Below, in pieces: positions 44,449 to 56,686 of a DNA stretch of 64,000 bases. Numbering within the stretch: the first letter of the stretch is position 1; each line of letters begins with the position of its first letter. The stretch covers positions 124,001 through 188,000 of the forward strand of contig JAEUWY010000016.1 in assembly GCA_022059125.1 (NCBI GenBank). The letters are read 5' to 3'. The DNA is from Corynespora cassiicola. Lineage: Eukaryota; Ascomycota; Dothideomycetes; Pleosporales; Corynesporascaceae. Below the pieces are notes generated by a model that worked only from the letters and a program-made list of their open reading frames with translations, had not been told where the DNA came from and searched no databases. The position numbers and the translations under genes were made by a program.

Positions 44449-46909
44449 AAGCCTGTTCAGGTTTCTAGACTGGATTTTTATGCTTGCGATTGTGGTTATG
44501 GCAGAGGAGGGGAGAGAAGAAGAAGTGCGGCCGCAGAGATCCTAAATATTACAGAGATGCAGGCATTCAGCGTTAAGCTCGCTTATATATCCAGCTTGCT
44601 TGTAGAACATGTTACAGGAACCGTACGGCAAGCTTAGTAATGCAGTCCATCCTGGCGTGCGACACATGCACACCAAAAGCAGAGATTTCTACTTCTTCCA
44701 TTGGCCAGGAAAATGGGATGTTTACAAGGATGTATCGTAGTAAGAGTAAAGCTGCAACGCCTCTGGCAAAGCCTGGGAAAAAGCAGTGTGGTGTTGCGAC
44801 TGCCCGTATTGGTGTTCGTCATGTAGAGACGCCCCAGGCAGCTCCCACTAAAACCACCCGCCTCTGCCGCACCTCCACATCCCCAAAAAGATGTATATGA
44901 GCAAGATTGATTGCATGGATCTATGGAACAATCGACCAAGATATCTCGGGATGGTTGCTTTTGTGTGTGTGGCTCGTTTTTGCAGGCAATGACAAGCTGA
45001 AAATAGAAAAGAGACGCGAAGAGCTACGGGGTGCCTCGATAGCTACTACGCGTGAGAGCGTAGGCGCACATGCAGAGGCAGTCAAGGCGTACAACGCGCG
45101 GCACAAGCTGACGGACGCAAGGCGAGGACTGACGACTGTGACGTACCCAGCTCGAAGCTGAGCTAGATCTTACGCTGCTAACTCTACCGCTAAAAAAGCA
45201 AAACAGGGGAAATTAAGGAGAGAAGAAAATCTATAGCAACGACTTCTGCCTCGGAAATCCTAAAGCTTCTCTGATGCTATGCGCCCAGTTCCCGTGACCA
45301 ATGGGTTGTCTGTCGTGATCGTACATGCCAAGAGCATCCTCCAACCCCCAAACCTTCCCCTCATGTGCCCAGTCCGGGCTCCCAAGCCCGAGCCCTGCCA
45401 AGCTCCAAGCCGTAGGATGATGATACCGATGGGGGAAAAAGGAAAAAAATCAAAATTAAAAAGGATGCGCTCCAGAGGGTGTTACATAACAGCGCACCCG
45501 AGGCTGGCTTAAAGAAGTGGAATTTATTTGCGTGCTAGTTGAAGCTATTAGCGTAGCAGCTGCGGACGAGTGCGGCATCGTGCGATTGCTAGATGGTCGT
45601 AGCGCTTAACTTGCCTGTTAAGTAATTGGGCGCTTTTGACGTTGGCTAGAGGGATAGGCGGCGCTGCTGTACCCAGAGTCTGGGAGCACTTCTGCGCTAT
45701 ATAGATCTGTAAGCCTGGGAGCACATCACACAAATGCTATGCAGACATGGATAAAGCGTCTGACTACTTTAGAGCTCAGATCATACTTTTATGTAACACA
45801 CACATCACGATATATTCATACACAACTTCTAAACGCTAGTGCCTTATCTGCTGATAAGATTATATAAAGCTTCAGGCTTGTGGCTACTGTAGAGACTGCA
45901 TGCATATTCCACAAGCACCGTCCTTTTTTAAACCAAGTGGCCGCGCTGTTCGTAGGCAGTATTAAAGTTAATAGTGTGCTTATTATAGAGATATCAGCAA
46001 ACTAAACAATATTTAATAATATAATATTATATAGCAGTATATCTACACAGCAGAATACTTATGGACTACAATAAATAAAAGTGACGGAAGCGTAAAAAAT
46101 CTAGAAATATTAAATAATAACAGAGCTTTACTTTGTAAGTGCGGAAAAAACGCTCGAAAAAACGGAGTAGTAAACAAAACTGAGACTAAGGCTTGCCGGA
46201 TAAAATTACGGGAGTATCAGAGTTAAGCGGGAGTTATATTATATAGTAGTAAGGTAGGAGAATGAGGAAGCACGAAGCAAAACAGGTGTAGGTTGTAAAC
46301 TGTAGGCGGCCGCTGAGCCTACTGCAGGTCAATCAGGCAACAGAACGGAGCAGCCCCGAGAACGAGCGCTAACTGTACACCTATGGCTTGCTAAGAGAGA
46401 AAAATGGGGCAGATGGGATGGGGCAGCAAAGGTGAAGCTAGCACGGCCATGAATGGTAGTTAGTCGACCTGCTCAGAAAGTAGATAGACCGCAGGCTTGG
46501 GGCTCTTCAGCTTGGGCTGATCTACGTTAGCTGCAGGAAAGAGATTGCAGAGGGTACAGAGTGCAGAAATGGAATATTGCGCAAAAGGCCGTGTCGGCTC
46601 TCGAAGCGTCCCATGTCCAGTCATGTCGTGCAGCAACGTCGCAAGTGAGAAGCAACGGCAGAGCATGGCTGGTCTGATGCTCGAATCTGACAGCCCGGTC
46701 GTTCGAGGTCAGCCATGGCCAGGTGCCAGAAGCGGCCGAGGAAGAGGCCGAGGCAGCGTGGAATTCTGACGTGGATTGCAGAAGCTGGCCGTCCACGTCT
46801 ACCTCTGAATCTCCAGGGCTGCTCTAGGGCTGCGTCTGGCCGGCTTTACCACGAGCCATAACATCCGGTAGCGGCTGCCGCGCGCTGGAAGGTCCCAAAA
46901 GACCGCGGT
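44449..46909. other. Gene-poor region with A+T-rich stretch
   Basis: No gene is supportable. About 45930-46260 is A+T-rich with many TA steps. CCGCTGAGCCTACTG at 46310-46324 repeats 38137-38151 exactly. The frames between 44.6 and 45.2 kb have no recognisable content. Confidence 0.5.
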
Positions 46910-47182
46910 GTGCAGCACGCACGCCAGATCCGAGACAGGCGGCTTGCCCGTTCGCGATGCCGTTCGCGATGCCGTTCGCGATGCCGTTCGCGATGCCGTG
47001 GGGATGAGTCCAGGGGAGGGGGGTGGGCGTGGCCGCTCAACCCACAACAAGAAGAGGACCTTGTGCGGTATATAGAAAAGCTCACATCGCGTCACTTGCC
47101 ACCTACAAGGACTATGGTACGCAATTTCGCCTCTGTAGTGGCTCGAAATCCTTGCTCGGCAGCCAGAACCATGAAATGGTAA
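46910..47182 (+). pseudogene. Fragment of a Fot1/pogo-type transposase (HTH/CENP-B domain)
   Basis: In one frame, 47036-47182 reads LNPQQEEDLVRYIEKL, then LPPTRTMVRNFASVVARNP, closely fitting the helix-turn-helix/CENP-B DNA-binding region of Tc1-mariner (Fot1/pogo) transposases of fungi. It stops at a TAA after about 15 further unrelated residues. No catalytic DDE part follows, so it is a 3'-truncated relic. Just upstream, four 12-bp repeats encode SRCR in the same frame. The relic marks this part of the window as transposon-derived. Confidence 0.65.
46949..46996 (+). repeat. Four exact 12-bp tandem repeats
   Basis: CGTTCGCGATGC is repeated four times without a mismatch. It lies in the same open frame as the transposase fragment, where it would read Ser-Arg-Cys-Arg repeats. 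Confidence 0.85.
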
Positions 47183-48340
47183 TACCTGCTCCTGTTCTAA
47201 CATAGTGTCCTCTGAGTTCTTTTCTGCTATAGAGTGCAATCAGCAAGCGAGTATCACAGAGGACATCGAAATCGCCACAAGGTATTCAGCACAACTCTCT
47301 CAACTCTGCACAAATCATTTCGATGAGCATGCTAGCTGTGAAACAGCGGACACGCTATCGGTCAAGTCATCCAGTTCTTCTTGGCCTATTGATTTTACGA
47401 GGCGCTCAGGGTGCGATGTTGAGGACCAATTGATGAAGAGGGGGCGAATTTCGCTTCCTGAGCTGAACCAGGTTTCTGGTCGAACGGCCACAAAGACACC
47501 CGTCTCAGACGACTTGGATGCCTCTCCTATCGTGGTATCGCTGGAAGTAATCGATAGCAAACGACCAATGCACGACGAAGTAGATGATGTTGCTTGTACA
47601 AGTGGAACCATAATAACACAACCTAGCACAAAGTGCTACCATTTCCCTTAGATCCAGGTACAAATATTAAGTCAAGTTTCCTTCACCCATAATGATGGGG
47701 CCGATATCGCGATCCTCCACTTTTTATGTACTTTACCACATAAACATCAAATCTCTATAGAAAATCGTCGTTCTCTATTCAGATGATGAATTGATGCACG
47801 GTACTTTATGTGCCACCGATGGGCCCTTTCAACAGCCCTTGTACGTCGCGACATAGAGGTGATAAGTGCCTTTGTGAGGGATCACAGGATCCTCCGCCAA
47901 CGCCATTTCAACGCTGCACAGAACTCATCCTGTTATCCTATGCAACTCTGACTGGAGACATGGCACTATCATTCTTTCCCTTTGCCAAGTGTAATAAGAG
48001 GTTAGTATTCTGCTTGGCCCCACTTGGCATCAACGAAATCAATGTTCCTAGTCCTTGTTCGCATGCCACTCCGATCTGATAAGCAGCAACGTAGGTAAAC
48101 TCCCCGGATTGAGTGTTTTTGTATTGGTTGTGCGACTCAAACCCGAGATCTACTCCACACCACAGCGATTGTCATAGTCTTTTGATTTTCTTGGCGAAAA
48201 TTTCTGCAAAGCCAAGATTGACTATACCTTAGCTATTGATCCTACTGATTTGGAGGGCCGATTATCTGATGATAAGATATGACCTTGTCTCAGAAGATGC
48301 ACTTCTTCCATCATCGGAATCCCAATCACCATACCCCATC
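47183..48340. other. Intergenic; 148-codon frame without ATG
   Basis: 47205-47651 is an open frame of 148 codons, Ser/Asp-rich, without an internal early ATG (it opens on GTG). I recognise nothing in it; it may be a remnant of a gene, part of a spliced gene, or chance. The remainder is the 5' flank of the next MFS gene. Confidence 0.4.
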
Positions 48341-50037
48341 ATGGCCCTCCTGATGAATACCAGTCGAGAGAAGGAGCAGCTCGACAAGACCGGCGCCAGT
48401 ATCAACCCTGTGGAAATCCAAGAACCTCATCATAACCCAAATGACTCTCAATACTCCGTTGGTCCTCATGACCACGCGCGTCTGGACTTTAATTCGGCAG
48501 CTTACAAGATCCCATGGAAATACAAGATTCTCGCCTTGATCTGCATTGTTTCCCTTCCTATCGGCCATACGTGGACGGGTGCCAGTCTTGGACCACTCAA
48601 GAATACCCTCAGAAACGAGCTCGGGATTACCAATACGCAGTTCGGTGTCATCAGTGCCTCAGATGCCATTGTCAATTCCATCTGGCCAATTATAGGGGGC
48701 ATCTTGCTTGACTACTTCGGTCCGAATATCATCATCCTTTGCTGCACTTTTATCGTGCTAGTGGGGTCCATTCTTTCTGGTCTGGCTGTTAACCTTGGGT
48801 TGTGGAGGCTACTCGCCGGCGGCCATATCCTCATGGGGTTTGGTATTGCAGTACTGGACTCTGCGACACAAAAGTTCTTCTACCACTGGTTCGGTGCTGG
48901 CGGTTTGGCCCTAGCATTTGGATTGGAGAGCGCCGTGTCTCGGACAGTGGATCTTGTGGTTAGTGCGCAATTGTTAGCAACATGTCATTGACAGCTACGC
49001 TGACCCGATAGTAGGCAGGAATGGTCGCCATACCTATACGCGACAGCACTGGCTCTTATGTCTGGACCTTCTGGATCTCGGTCTTTTTTTGCGCTTTCAG
49101 CTTCCTCATTGCTGTCATATATATCCTGTTCGAGCGATTTGTCGTCCCGGTGGGCCATCGCTTGACTACAGCACGAGCCAAAGCCTTAGCGCAAGGATTG
49201 CCCGCGAAGTCTTTGAGCTTCGGCTCCATCCTTAAACTACCTTGGGCTTTTTGGATGCTTCCAATGACACAACTGCTTCAGTCAGGTGCAGCAGGTGGAT
49301 TCAACACAAGCTCAGCGGACATCATACGCATGCGTGGTTTCACAGAAGCAGTCGCAGGCTATCTGTCAAGCGCTCAGAGTATCCTTCCCATCGTGCTGAG
49401 CCCGGTCCTTGGTTTCGTCATCGATAGATATGGCCATAGATTCCACTATGTTGCGATTGCTCCCGTATTATGGATCGTGGCCTGTAGCCTGCTCGGTTGG
49501 GCGGAGGTGCATCCACTCGTCGCCCTCGTTTTCAGCAGTTTGGCAGGCGTCATCAACAGCATGCCTCTACAGATCTGTATACCTCTTCTGGTCGCCGACC
49601 AGAACAAATTGGGTACTGCGTTTGGCATCTGGCGTGCTTTCAACAACTCCGGATCCACCATTGTTGATATCGTATTTGGTGTGCTTCAAGATGGTGAGCT
49701 GATCCCAATATCGTTTTTCAAGTCATCAAGGCTAATAAAAACTGTTTTAGACACTGAAGGCAATGCTTACACCCGAGTTTTGTTGTTCGCCATCGGCGTT
49801 AAAGCACTTGCGTTTTTCCTTGGGCTTACATACATTTTCGTCGACTATAAATTCCTCGGAAAAGGCATGACTATGACACTAAAGCAGCGTGAAGCTCGAG
49901 AGAAGAATATTATCAACCCCAAAAGCGACCCTCTAACCAAGAGGGAGCATATTAGAGGCGTTACTTACTTTGGGCTTGGGCTGCTCACTTCGATCGTCAT
50001 CACAGCATGGGTGGTATTCATTAAATACCTTTTGTAA
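48341..50037 (+). CDS. MFS transporter, MFSD1-like
   Basis: Exons 48341-48958, 49015-49693 and 49751-50037 give 527 residues. The first intron (56 bp) has GTTAGT/GTAG ends. The second (57 bp, GTGAGC/TTAG) is a multiple of three with no stop, so an unspliced form would only add 19 residues. A hydrophilic N-terminus of about 55 residues leads into the first membrane segment (KYKILALICIVSLPIGH). LGITNTQFGVISASDAIVN and GGILLDYFGP are MFS motif-A-like phrases that recall MFSD1-type vacuolar/lysosomal carriers; that subfamily call is tentative. About 12 membrane segments are visible. The chosen ATG has CATC before it; an in-frame ATG at 48269 would add 24 residues. Confidence 0.82.
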
Positions 50038-50766
50038 ACTTGGAGCAACTTCGTGTCCTCCCTACTAGCACGTTCATCACTTTACATATGCTTTCATTTA
50101 AGGAGTCTGTGCGCCTAACGAGTCCTGCATGTCAAGATGGGCGATGAAAGCAATGGTCATGTGACTGATGGGTATGACTAACTAGCGTCACTACTTAGTC
50201 ATAGATCCCACCTTGACAATACAACAACTCTTACACCCCAAATTTTTGACATTTAAAGGGATCTATGTCTTAGAATTAAACATGTTTTAGCTAATCAGAA
50301 AGTCAAATTCCTTATGAATCGAGAGTCAGCAAACTCACTGAATACCTACCTATTATTGCCACCTTTGCTGGACCGAAAAGTGAGTCTCCCCTCTCTTGAT
50401 TTTCCGAATAGGCATAGACTGAAATAATCTAATAGAAAGCGATTTCGTGCTCGTAGATGTGGCAATGAAAGCTTTGAAGGCGGGAAATTATCCAAATGCA
50501 GTTGAGACTGGTCGTTTCACATTTTCATTACGCAACAGGCATAAGATCTCTAAATTAAAAGGTTCGATTGCAATAGTTTAATTCCTATACAGCAGGATCT
50601 CAGTATGCTCAGGGAGACTTCGATAGATATCTACGCAGTGTAGTGACTCTGTGACACCATTCCAGGTATATCCAGCTTTGAGTAAGCATAAAGAGGGGTT
50701 CATAAGAGCCAGAAGCTTAGGTAGCTGAATCCATTGGCTTTTTTTCTTCATCTCTCTCCACTTAGT
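50038..50766. other. Convergent 3' intergenic region
   Basis: No gene is supportable. It is A/T-biased and lies between the stops of the MFS gene and the GNAT gene. Confidence 0.55.
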
Positions 50767-51522
50767 TTACAGTGTCTTGACCAAGCAAATCGCACCCCCA
50801 TTTCGCCCCTTTTCTTGACTTTCCCCATCATCTAGCACCTGATCGCAAAGACTGAAGTTGAATCTCTCGTAAAATCTCCTTGCCCCTTCGTTTGTTCTCA
50901 CCATACCTAAATGCACCCCTCGCACCCCTTGCTCGCCCAAGTACCCCAGAAATCTTTCCACCATCAGCTTTCCCCATCCCTGCCCCTGAAACTCCGGCAA
51001 AATGTCGATGTGCAAATGGGCAGGATACTTTTCCAGCTCTGCAGGCACGGATTGCAACATGCTGCACCCCGCGCTCCAGACCTCCTTACGGAGCCCTTTT
51101 ACGGTTTCGGTTCCCATGGCGGGATCATCGGATTGGATATCTGGGGGTAGGATAATGGACTGGTCAAGAGAGGGGAGATACTTCTCCATCCAGAGGGATG
51201 CGAAGGTGGAGGTGGACGGTGTGCCGATGATGTAGCCCACGGCGTGGCCGGTGCCGGAGTCGAGCATGAAGCAGGAATCAGGGGATAGGATGACGTAGGG
51301 GCGGTACCAGATGTGAGAGCCTATTGTGCGGGAGGGCTCGGTCGAAACGCCGGGGTCGATGGTGGTGTAGAACTAGGTGGGGTAAGGAAGGATGTAAAGG
51401 AGGGAGGGAATGAGAATTGGAGAAGACGGATATATGGGTAGAAGGGCTTGGAAACTTACAACGTTTAGCCCGGCCTCAAAGTCCCGTGATGAGTCGTAGG
51501 GGCGGATGAAGGGAGTGGGCAT
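50767..51522 (-). CDS. GNAT-family N-acetyltransferase
   Basis: Exons 51522-51460 and 51372-50767 give 222 residues. The intron has GTAAGT and CTAG ends and is 87 bp, longer than most here. The acetyl-CoA pyrophosphate-binding motif A is visible as ILPEFQGQGWGKLMVERFL, preceded by the strand HLHIDIL. The later NEGARRFYERFNFSL is the usual motif-B helix and loop. GNAT enzymes acetylate amines of small molecules or proteins. The substrate is unknown. No signal peptide is present, so it is probably cytosolic. Confidence 0.87.
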
Positions 51523-52255
51523 CTTGAGGGTGGGGTTGGTGGGGATAAGGTGTAGACAAGGCAGTACAAAGGGCTTTTGTTTTGGAAGCTTGCACGAGGG
51601 AAATTCTGTAGGTTGCTTCAAGGGGCTTAAAGCTGTGCAGAAGTTTTTGCTGTGGTAGGAGGGACACATAGGTGTCGAGATAAGTGGTAAGCTGTAAGTA
51701 CCCCACTCTACCGCAGCGCGCTAAGCCTTTTCTGGTGCGGGCAATTAGCACCGGGGTCAGGACTAATAGCCTTGGCTGTACATCAACTCAGCAAGATAAA
51801 TTTCAAGCAGCTGAATAGATTTCTGTAGCACGGATTACTGGTGATGATGCTGAGTTTCGTGCAACGACGACGCCGTTTGTGACGTGGCTCATATCCAGCG
51901 CTACAGTCACTGGGATAGCTTATTTGTTCCTGAACGTGGCGTAAATCGACAGCTTATGTTACAAGGATAACCTTGTTGCAGATCTTTGAAAGAATATAGG
52001 CGTATTCTGACTTGTGGAGGATAATGTGTTTTCGCTCCGAGGTACCAGCAGAGCGTTGGCTGGTTCTCAATCAACAGAATGGCGCTAACAGAGTATATGC
52101 TCGTGGGTGTACAGCATCTGATGTCGATTAATTTATCTCATCATTCATTGCTGGCCATGATTCAGAAGGTTATCCCACAGCTATAAATCCATCACCCTCC
52201 GATCCGCATCCCCACTTTCAATTCATTCCAAATAATCTAGAAGGGAATAGAAACA
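51523..52255. other. Divergent intergenic region
   Basis: No gene is supportable. It is the 5' flank of both the GNAT gene and the next hypothetical gene. Confidence 0.55.
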
Positions 52256-53131
52256 ATGTACCCTCCTTCTTCGTTGAATGCGCCAACACACTCCGCAACT
52301 TACGGCGTATTTAACCCCATCGCCGCCTACCCATCCGCCTCATCCATAAATACCCAGCCTCCCTCCTCTCCCCCATCCCGAACACCTACTGACCAGCTTC
52401 CAGCCGAACTAGAAGCTCCTCTTCCCACCCAAGAGTTCTCCTACCCCTCCGCCACAGCCTCCCTCCTCGGCCCTCATAAGATCTCGTCCCAGCCAAAATT
52501 CTACTCCCAAGATAAAGTCCACACACCCCCACACCCCGGATTCCCAAACTACTGGGCTCTGTTTGCATTGTACAAATGCAGCTACGCCTGTCGTCTAAAT
52601 ACTGCTAGCCGCCGCCTACGCGAGACACAGAATGAGGCAAAGCGCCTGAGCGAGCGTGTGGATGACCTAAATGCGGAGAATGAGGTACTGCGAGCGACGA
52701 TCGATACAACGTTGGACGAACTAGCCGATTACACAGCCCTTTCTCAACTCCCTCAAGACAACAAACACTGTATTTACGCTGCCTCATCTGCTGCTAACGA
52801 CGCTGTCCGTACCCCTGAACAGCACGCGAAGTTTATACAAAAACAAGCCAAGCATATGGAACCCTTTCTCGATTTGCGGCCTGGAGATGCAGAGTATGAG
52901 GGTCCGGCTCTGCCAAAGGGAAAGAAAAAGTGCAAGGCGGGGTTGGTGAGGGTCAAGTGTCCGTTGAGGAGGAGGGATGGGGATAATCTTGAGGCGGGGT
53001 TGTGCGCAAGGCATGATCGAAGGGGGTTTGAGGAGTTTGTTAAATGGGTAGATGAGTCGGGGGTCTGGGCATGTTTGGGCAAGGGGAAATTGGCGGTAGG
53101 GGATACATGTAGTGAGTCTGTAGAGTTGTAG
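52256..53131 (+). CDS. Hypothetical protein with central coiled coil
   Basis: A single exon of 291 residues with a good start context (AAACA before ATG). The N-terminal 80 residues are Pro/Ser-rich and likely disordered. Residues about 115-155 (RRLRETQNEAKRLSERVDDL) form a clear heptad-type coiled coil. The C-terminal part is Lys/Arg-rich (PKGKKKCKAGLVRVKCP) with several Cys. I do not recognise the family. The Pro-rich then coiled-coil plan resembles the doubtful gene at 5.2 kb, but no residues match. A short unseen intron cannot be excluded. Confidence 0.65.
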   Translation: MYPPSSLNAPTHSATYGVFNPIAAYPSASSINTQPPSSPPSRTPTDQLPAELEAPLPTQEFSYPSATASLLGPHKISSQPKFYSQDKVHTPPHPGFPNYWALFALYKCSYACRLNTASRRLRETQNEAKRLSERVDDLNAENEVLRATIDTTLDELADYTALSQLPQDNKHCIYAASSAANDAVRTPEQHAKFIQKQAKHMEPFLDLRPGDAEYEGPALPKGKKKCKAGLVRVKCPLRRRDGDNLEAGLCARHDRRGFEEFVKWVDESGVWACLGKGKLAVGDTCSESVEL

Positions 53132-54272
53132 GGGATGAAGGGCCCTATGACGATGTCAGTGTGCTACCTGCACTTTTCCTGCTTTTTGTAACGCTTGTCT
53201 GCCATAAATCTCTTTATATTGCTGTTTAGTTGCTAAATTAGAATTCAATGTGCTTTTGAATAGAGAGGTTTGCTTCTTTGGAGTTCTCTCCCGGCTTTGT
53301 TGTTAGAGATGCGTCCTATTCGAATGCAAACATTTGAACAAACTCAATGTCATCTTAGTATGACTGAAAAAACAGATATCCGTAATGATGTACGACAACG
53401 TTCAGCGATGTATATGCTACTGATCAGATACTCTAATATCCAGTCGCAACAGGTCAAGGCGGCTGAGCTCAACGCGTACCAGCGGAAAATGAATCGATGC
53501 ATGAGTGCCAAGCTCCTTGGCCTGATTTTGAAGGAATCGTGGAAGTCTAGATGAAAAGCAAGGCCCATAGTTGGAACTCGCTGTGCCAGGAGGCATACCA
53601 TTTAGTGAGGCCTCTGAACCGAGCCGGTGATGCCTTTTAGTTCAGCTGGTGAAGCCTCCTACAACGAGCCAATCAAATTGCACCGCTAACCCCACTGATC
53701 GGGATAATTTATGCCTATGTAGGCTAGTTTCTACTTAATCAAGCATAGCTCGGGAAGAGCATCACAAGCTGAACCAAGAGGGATCGCCGGCCGAACTAAA
53801 AGACATCACCATATGGTATCCGTTCCGAGGCTGTGCAAGGTTCCCGTGGCTGTGGGGGTACACTATCTGTTAAAGCCTCTTACCTGCGCCTCTTCACTTC
53901 TCGGCTCCCATATCGCAAGTCCTACTTTTTGGAGTTGTAGCCATTCGCCAGGAAGGCTGCACCTAGGAGCTTTGCTAAGGCACAACCCAATAGCATCAGA
54001 CATCAGCTGCGTCAGGTAGCCGAAAGAACCGGGGATACGAAGACGCCGTGCATCAAGCCAGACTTGGCACTTCACGAGAAGAGAAGCAGCCGCAATGCCA
54101 AGTGTTAAAGGCAAGACAGGGGTAAGCGACTGATGGGTTCGCCGGCGAACAAGAGCCTGGGGCTGAGGATTGGGCTGTGCAGGAAGGACTTTAATACCTG
54201 GATGCGCAAAGTCGAAGTGGGGATGTTCCTCTGCTCTGCGCAGAATTGCGACACCTTCCCATGCTTTGAGCC
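53132..54272. other. Intergenic region
   Basis: No gene is supportable. Several short frames exist without recognisable motifs. Confidence 0.5.
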
Positions 54273-56495
54273 ATGGAGAGCACCAAGTACGCGCTCGTCG
54301 ACCCTACCGAGGAGAATGCTGTGTTCGAAAAAAGGAAAAAGAGCTGGCTGGGCCGAAATGAGAAATGGCGACGAGGCATCTTGTATGCGTCGCTCGCTAC
54401 TTCGATTGTCTGCCTTTTGAATCTCGTCATCACCATATGGGCGGTCGTCACGCATGGAGCAACGTACGGCAGTGCAGTGCTCTACGAAGGGTCCTGCGAG
54501 ATGACCAAGAACCTGAATATCGGCGTCCATCTTATCATCAACATCTTCAGCTCTGCTATCCTAGGCGGCAGTAACTATGCTATGCAATGTTTGTCCTCGC
54601 CTACCAGGTCGGAAGTGGACGATGCGCATGCGCGAGGAACATGGCTCGACATCGGAGTGCCCAGCATTCGAAACCTGCACAGCATTGCGAGAAAAAGATT
54701 TTGGGTTTGGCTGTTCCTAGTTGTGTCATCTATACCGCTGCATCTCTTGTAAGTGGGTCCCAGTGATCATCATGATATTTCGACCGTGGACTTACCAAAT
54801 ACTGGTCATAGCTACAACTCGGTCGTCTTTACAACCCTCTCGGGGAATTCGTACATTGTGTACACCGTCAACGAGGCCTGGCTTTCGTCGGGAAACTTCT
54901 ATGTCCCCGACTATGAAGGCTACGGACCATACGTGTATGAGCTTTTGGACAAAGAGCTCTGGAAGGCAAACGAAGCTGGCTCGCTTGAGCGCCTCCAACC
55001 CAGCTCGTGCATCGATGTCTATGCTCGCTCCTTCATATCCACCCGAGGCAATCTCCTCGTTGTAACTTCCAGTCCATCCAATTCCTCTAGCTCCTCCGAA
55101 GAAGGAGAAATCTTTGACTACACATGGGGCGGCGAAATTACCATCACTGGAGGCCAGGACGCCACAAACCTCGACCCGTACGCGTGGATTTGCAGCGATA
55201 GCCGGGAGTGCCTCAATTGGGTCAATGGTAGCACTACAGTTCGGTGTGACGAGTACGCCTTTTGCGACGCTCCAGCAGTCCGCAAAAACCCTGGGACCTG
55301 GACATTGGACGGCCGACAAGTCGATTACTGCCTGAGCGCAAAGACGGAAGAGCACTGCAAATTGCGTCTTAACACTACAATAGCGGCCTTGGTTATCATC
55401 ACAGGCTTCATCAAGGCCTTGCTAATCATCATCACCTTCTTTTCGGTCAAAGAGCAACTCCTCTTCAGCACCGGCGACGCCATAGTCAGCTTCTTATCGC
55501 GCCCTGACCCCGTCACCCAAGGCTCCTCCCTCCTATCCAAGGCCGACATAACCCATCCGCACAAGAGCTCCGGCACCCCCTTCGGCCCCCAAGCCTACCA
55601 ACCTTCACGCAACCGCTGGCTCGCCGCCGCCTCCCGCCGCCGAGCAGCCACCGTCTTCACAACCGCCGCCCTGGGCCTCCTAATCTGCACCGCGCTCCTC
55701 ATCTACGCGACGCAGAACATGAAGGGCGCCAAAGCGTCCGAGATCTGGGCCCTCGGCTTCGGCCAGCCCACCCAACACACCCTCATCACCTTCGCCGGCA
55801 TCCGCCGCCGCATGATCCGCCCCGCCGGCCTCCTCTCCAACGTGCTCATCGCAAACGCGCCCCAGGCCATCCTCTCATTCGTCTACTTTTCGTGCAACGC
55901 CCTGCTCACAGCAATGCTGGGCGCGCACGAGTGGGCGTCGTACGCGGCGGCTAGGAAGGGGCTGCGCGTGCACGCGCACCCCAGGGGCGCGCAGCGGGCG
56001 ACGTATTTCCTGCAGCTGCCGTGGCGGTACAGCGTGCCGATGGTGGGGGTGGGGGCGGTGCTGCATTGGCTTGCGTCGCAGAGCATCTTCGTGGTCACGG
56101 TGGAGTGGTGGACGAATTTGGATCCGGATGTGGCGGAGGAGACGGGCAAGGAGGTTGGGGAGTGGGGGAGGGACGACTGGCATGATTTTGCCACGTGCGG
56201 GTATTCGCCGTTGGCGCTGCTCATCTTTGTGGTTGTTGCGGCGGTGTTTTTTGGAGTCGTGGTTGCGATGGGGAGGAGGGGGTTGGGGAAGGGGATGCCG
56301 GTTGTGGGGAGTTGTAGTTTGGGGATCGCGGCGGCGTGTCATGCGGAAAGGGGCGGGGAGGGAGGGTTGGCTGGTGAGGCAAGGTTGAAATGGGGGGCAG
56401 TGGAGTGGGTTGGCGAGGGTGGGGACTTGGTGAGGAGGTGTGGGTTTTCGAGTGGTGAGGTCGGGTGGCCTGTAGAAGGGGTAGTGTATAGCTAG
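54273..56495 (+). CDS. DUF6536-type fungal membrane protein
   Basis: Exons 54273-54748 and 54812-56495 give 719 residues. The 63-bp intron (GTAAGT/ATAG) joins PLHLF to YNSVVFTTL, the normal phrase of this family. The N-terminus (WRRGILYASLATSIVCLLNL) is the start of the DUF6536 region and its first membrane segment. Further hydrophobic segments lie near residues 88-108, 145-158 and, in the second half, around ALVIITGFIKALLIIITFF and three or four later segments. Many Cys and Asn-X-Ser/Thr sites in the 160-370 region suggest a non-cytosolic loop. The function of the family is unknown. Confidence 0.88.
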
Positions 56496-56686
56496 GTGGT
56501 ACATGAGTGTGATTATGGCTCCATTGGTTATTCATATACTACATCTATGGCCGTAGCAATTAAATCAGGAAAGAAACAGTCTACATTACGCAAATAATGC
56601 TTGTGGCTGTCATCGATAACTTCAAATGTCGGAGTCAAGGTTTGATCGTACCTAGCTGCATGATATACCTCTAATGACTCTGTGCA

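Noticed and set aside
53270..53554. 94-codon frame near 53.4 kb
   Set aside because: It starts on a non-ATG codon, matches nothing and has no supporting context.
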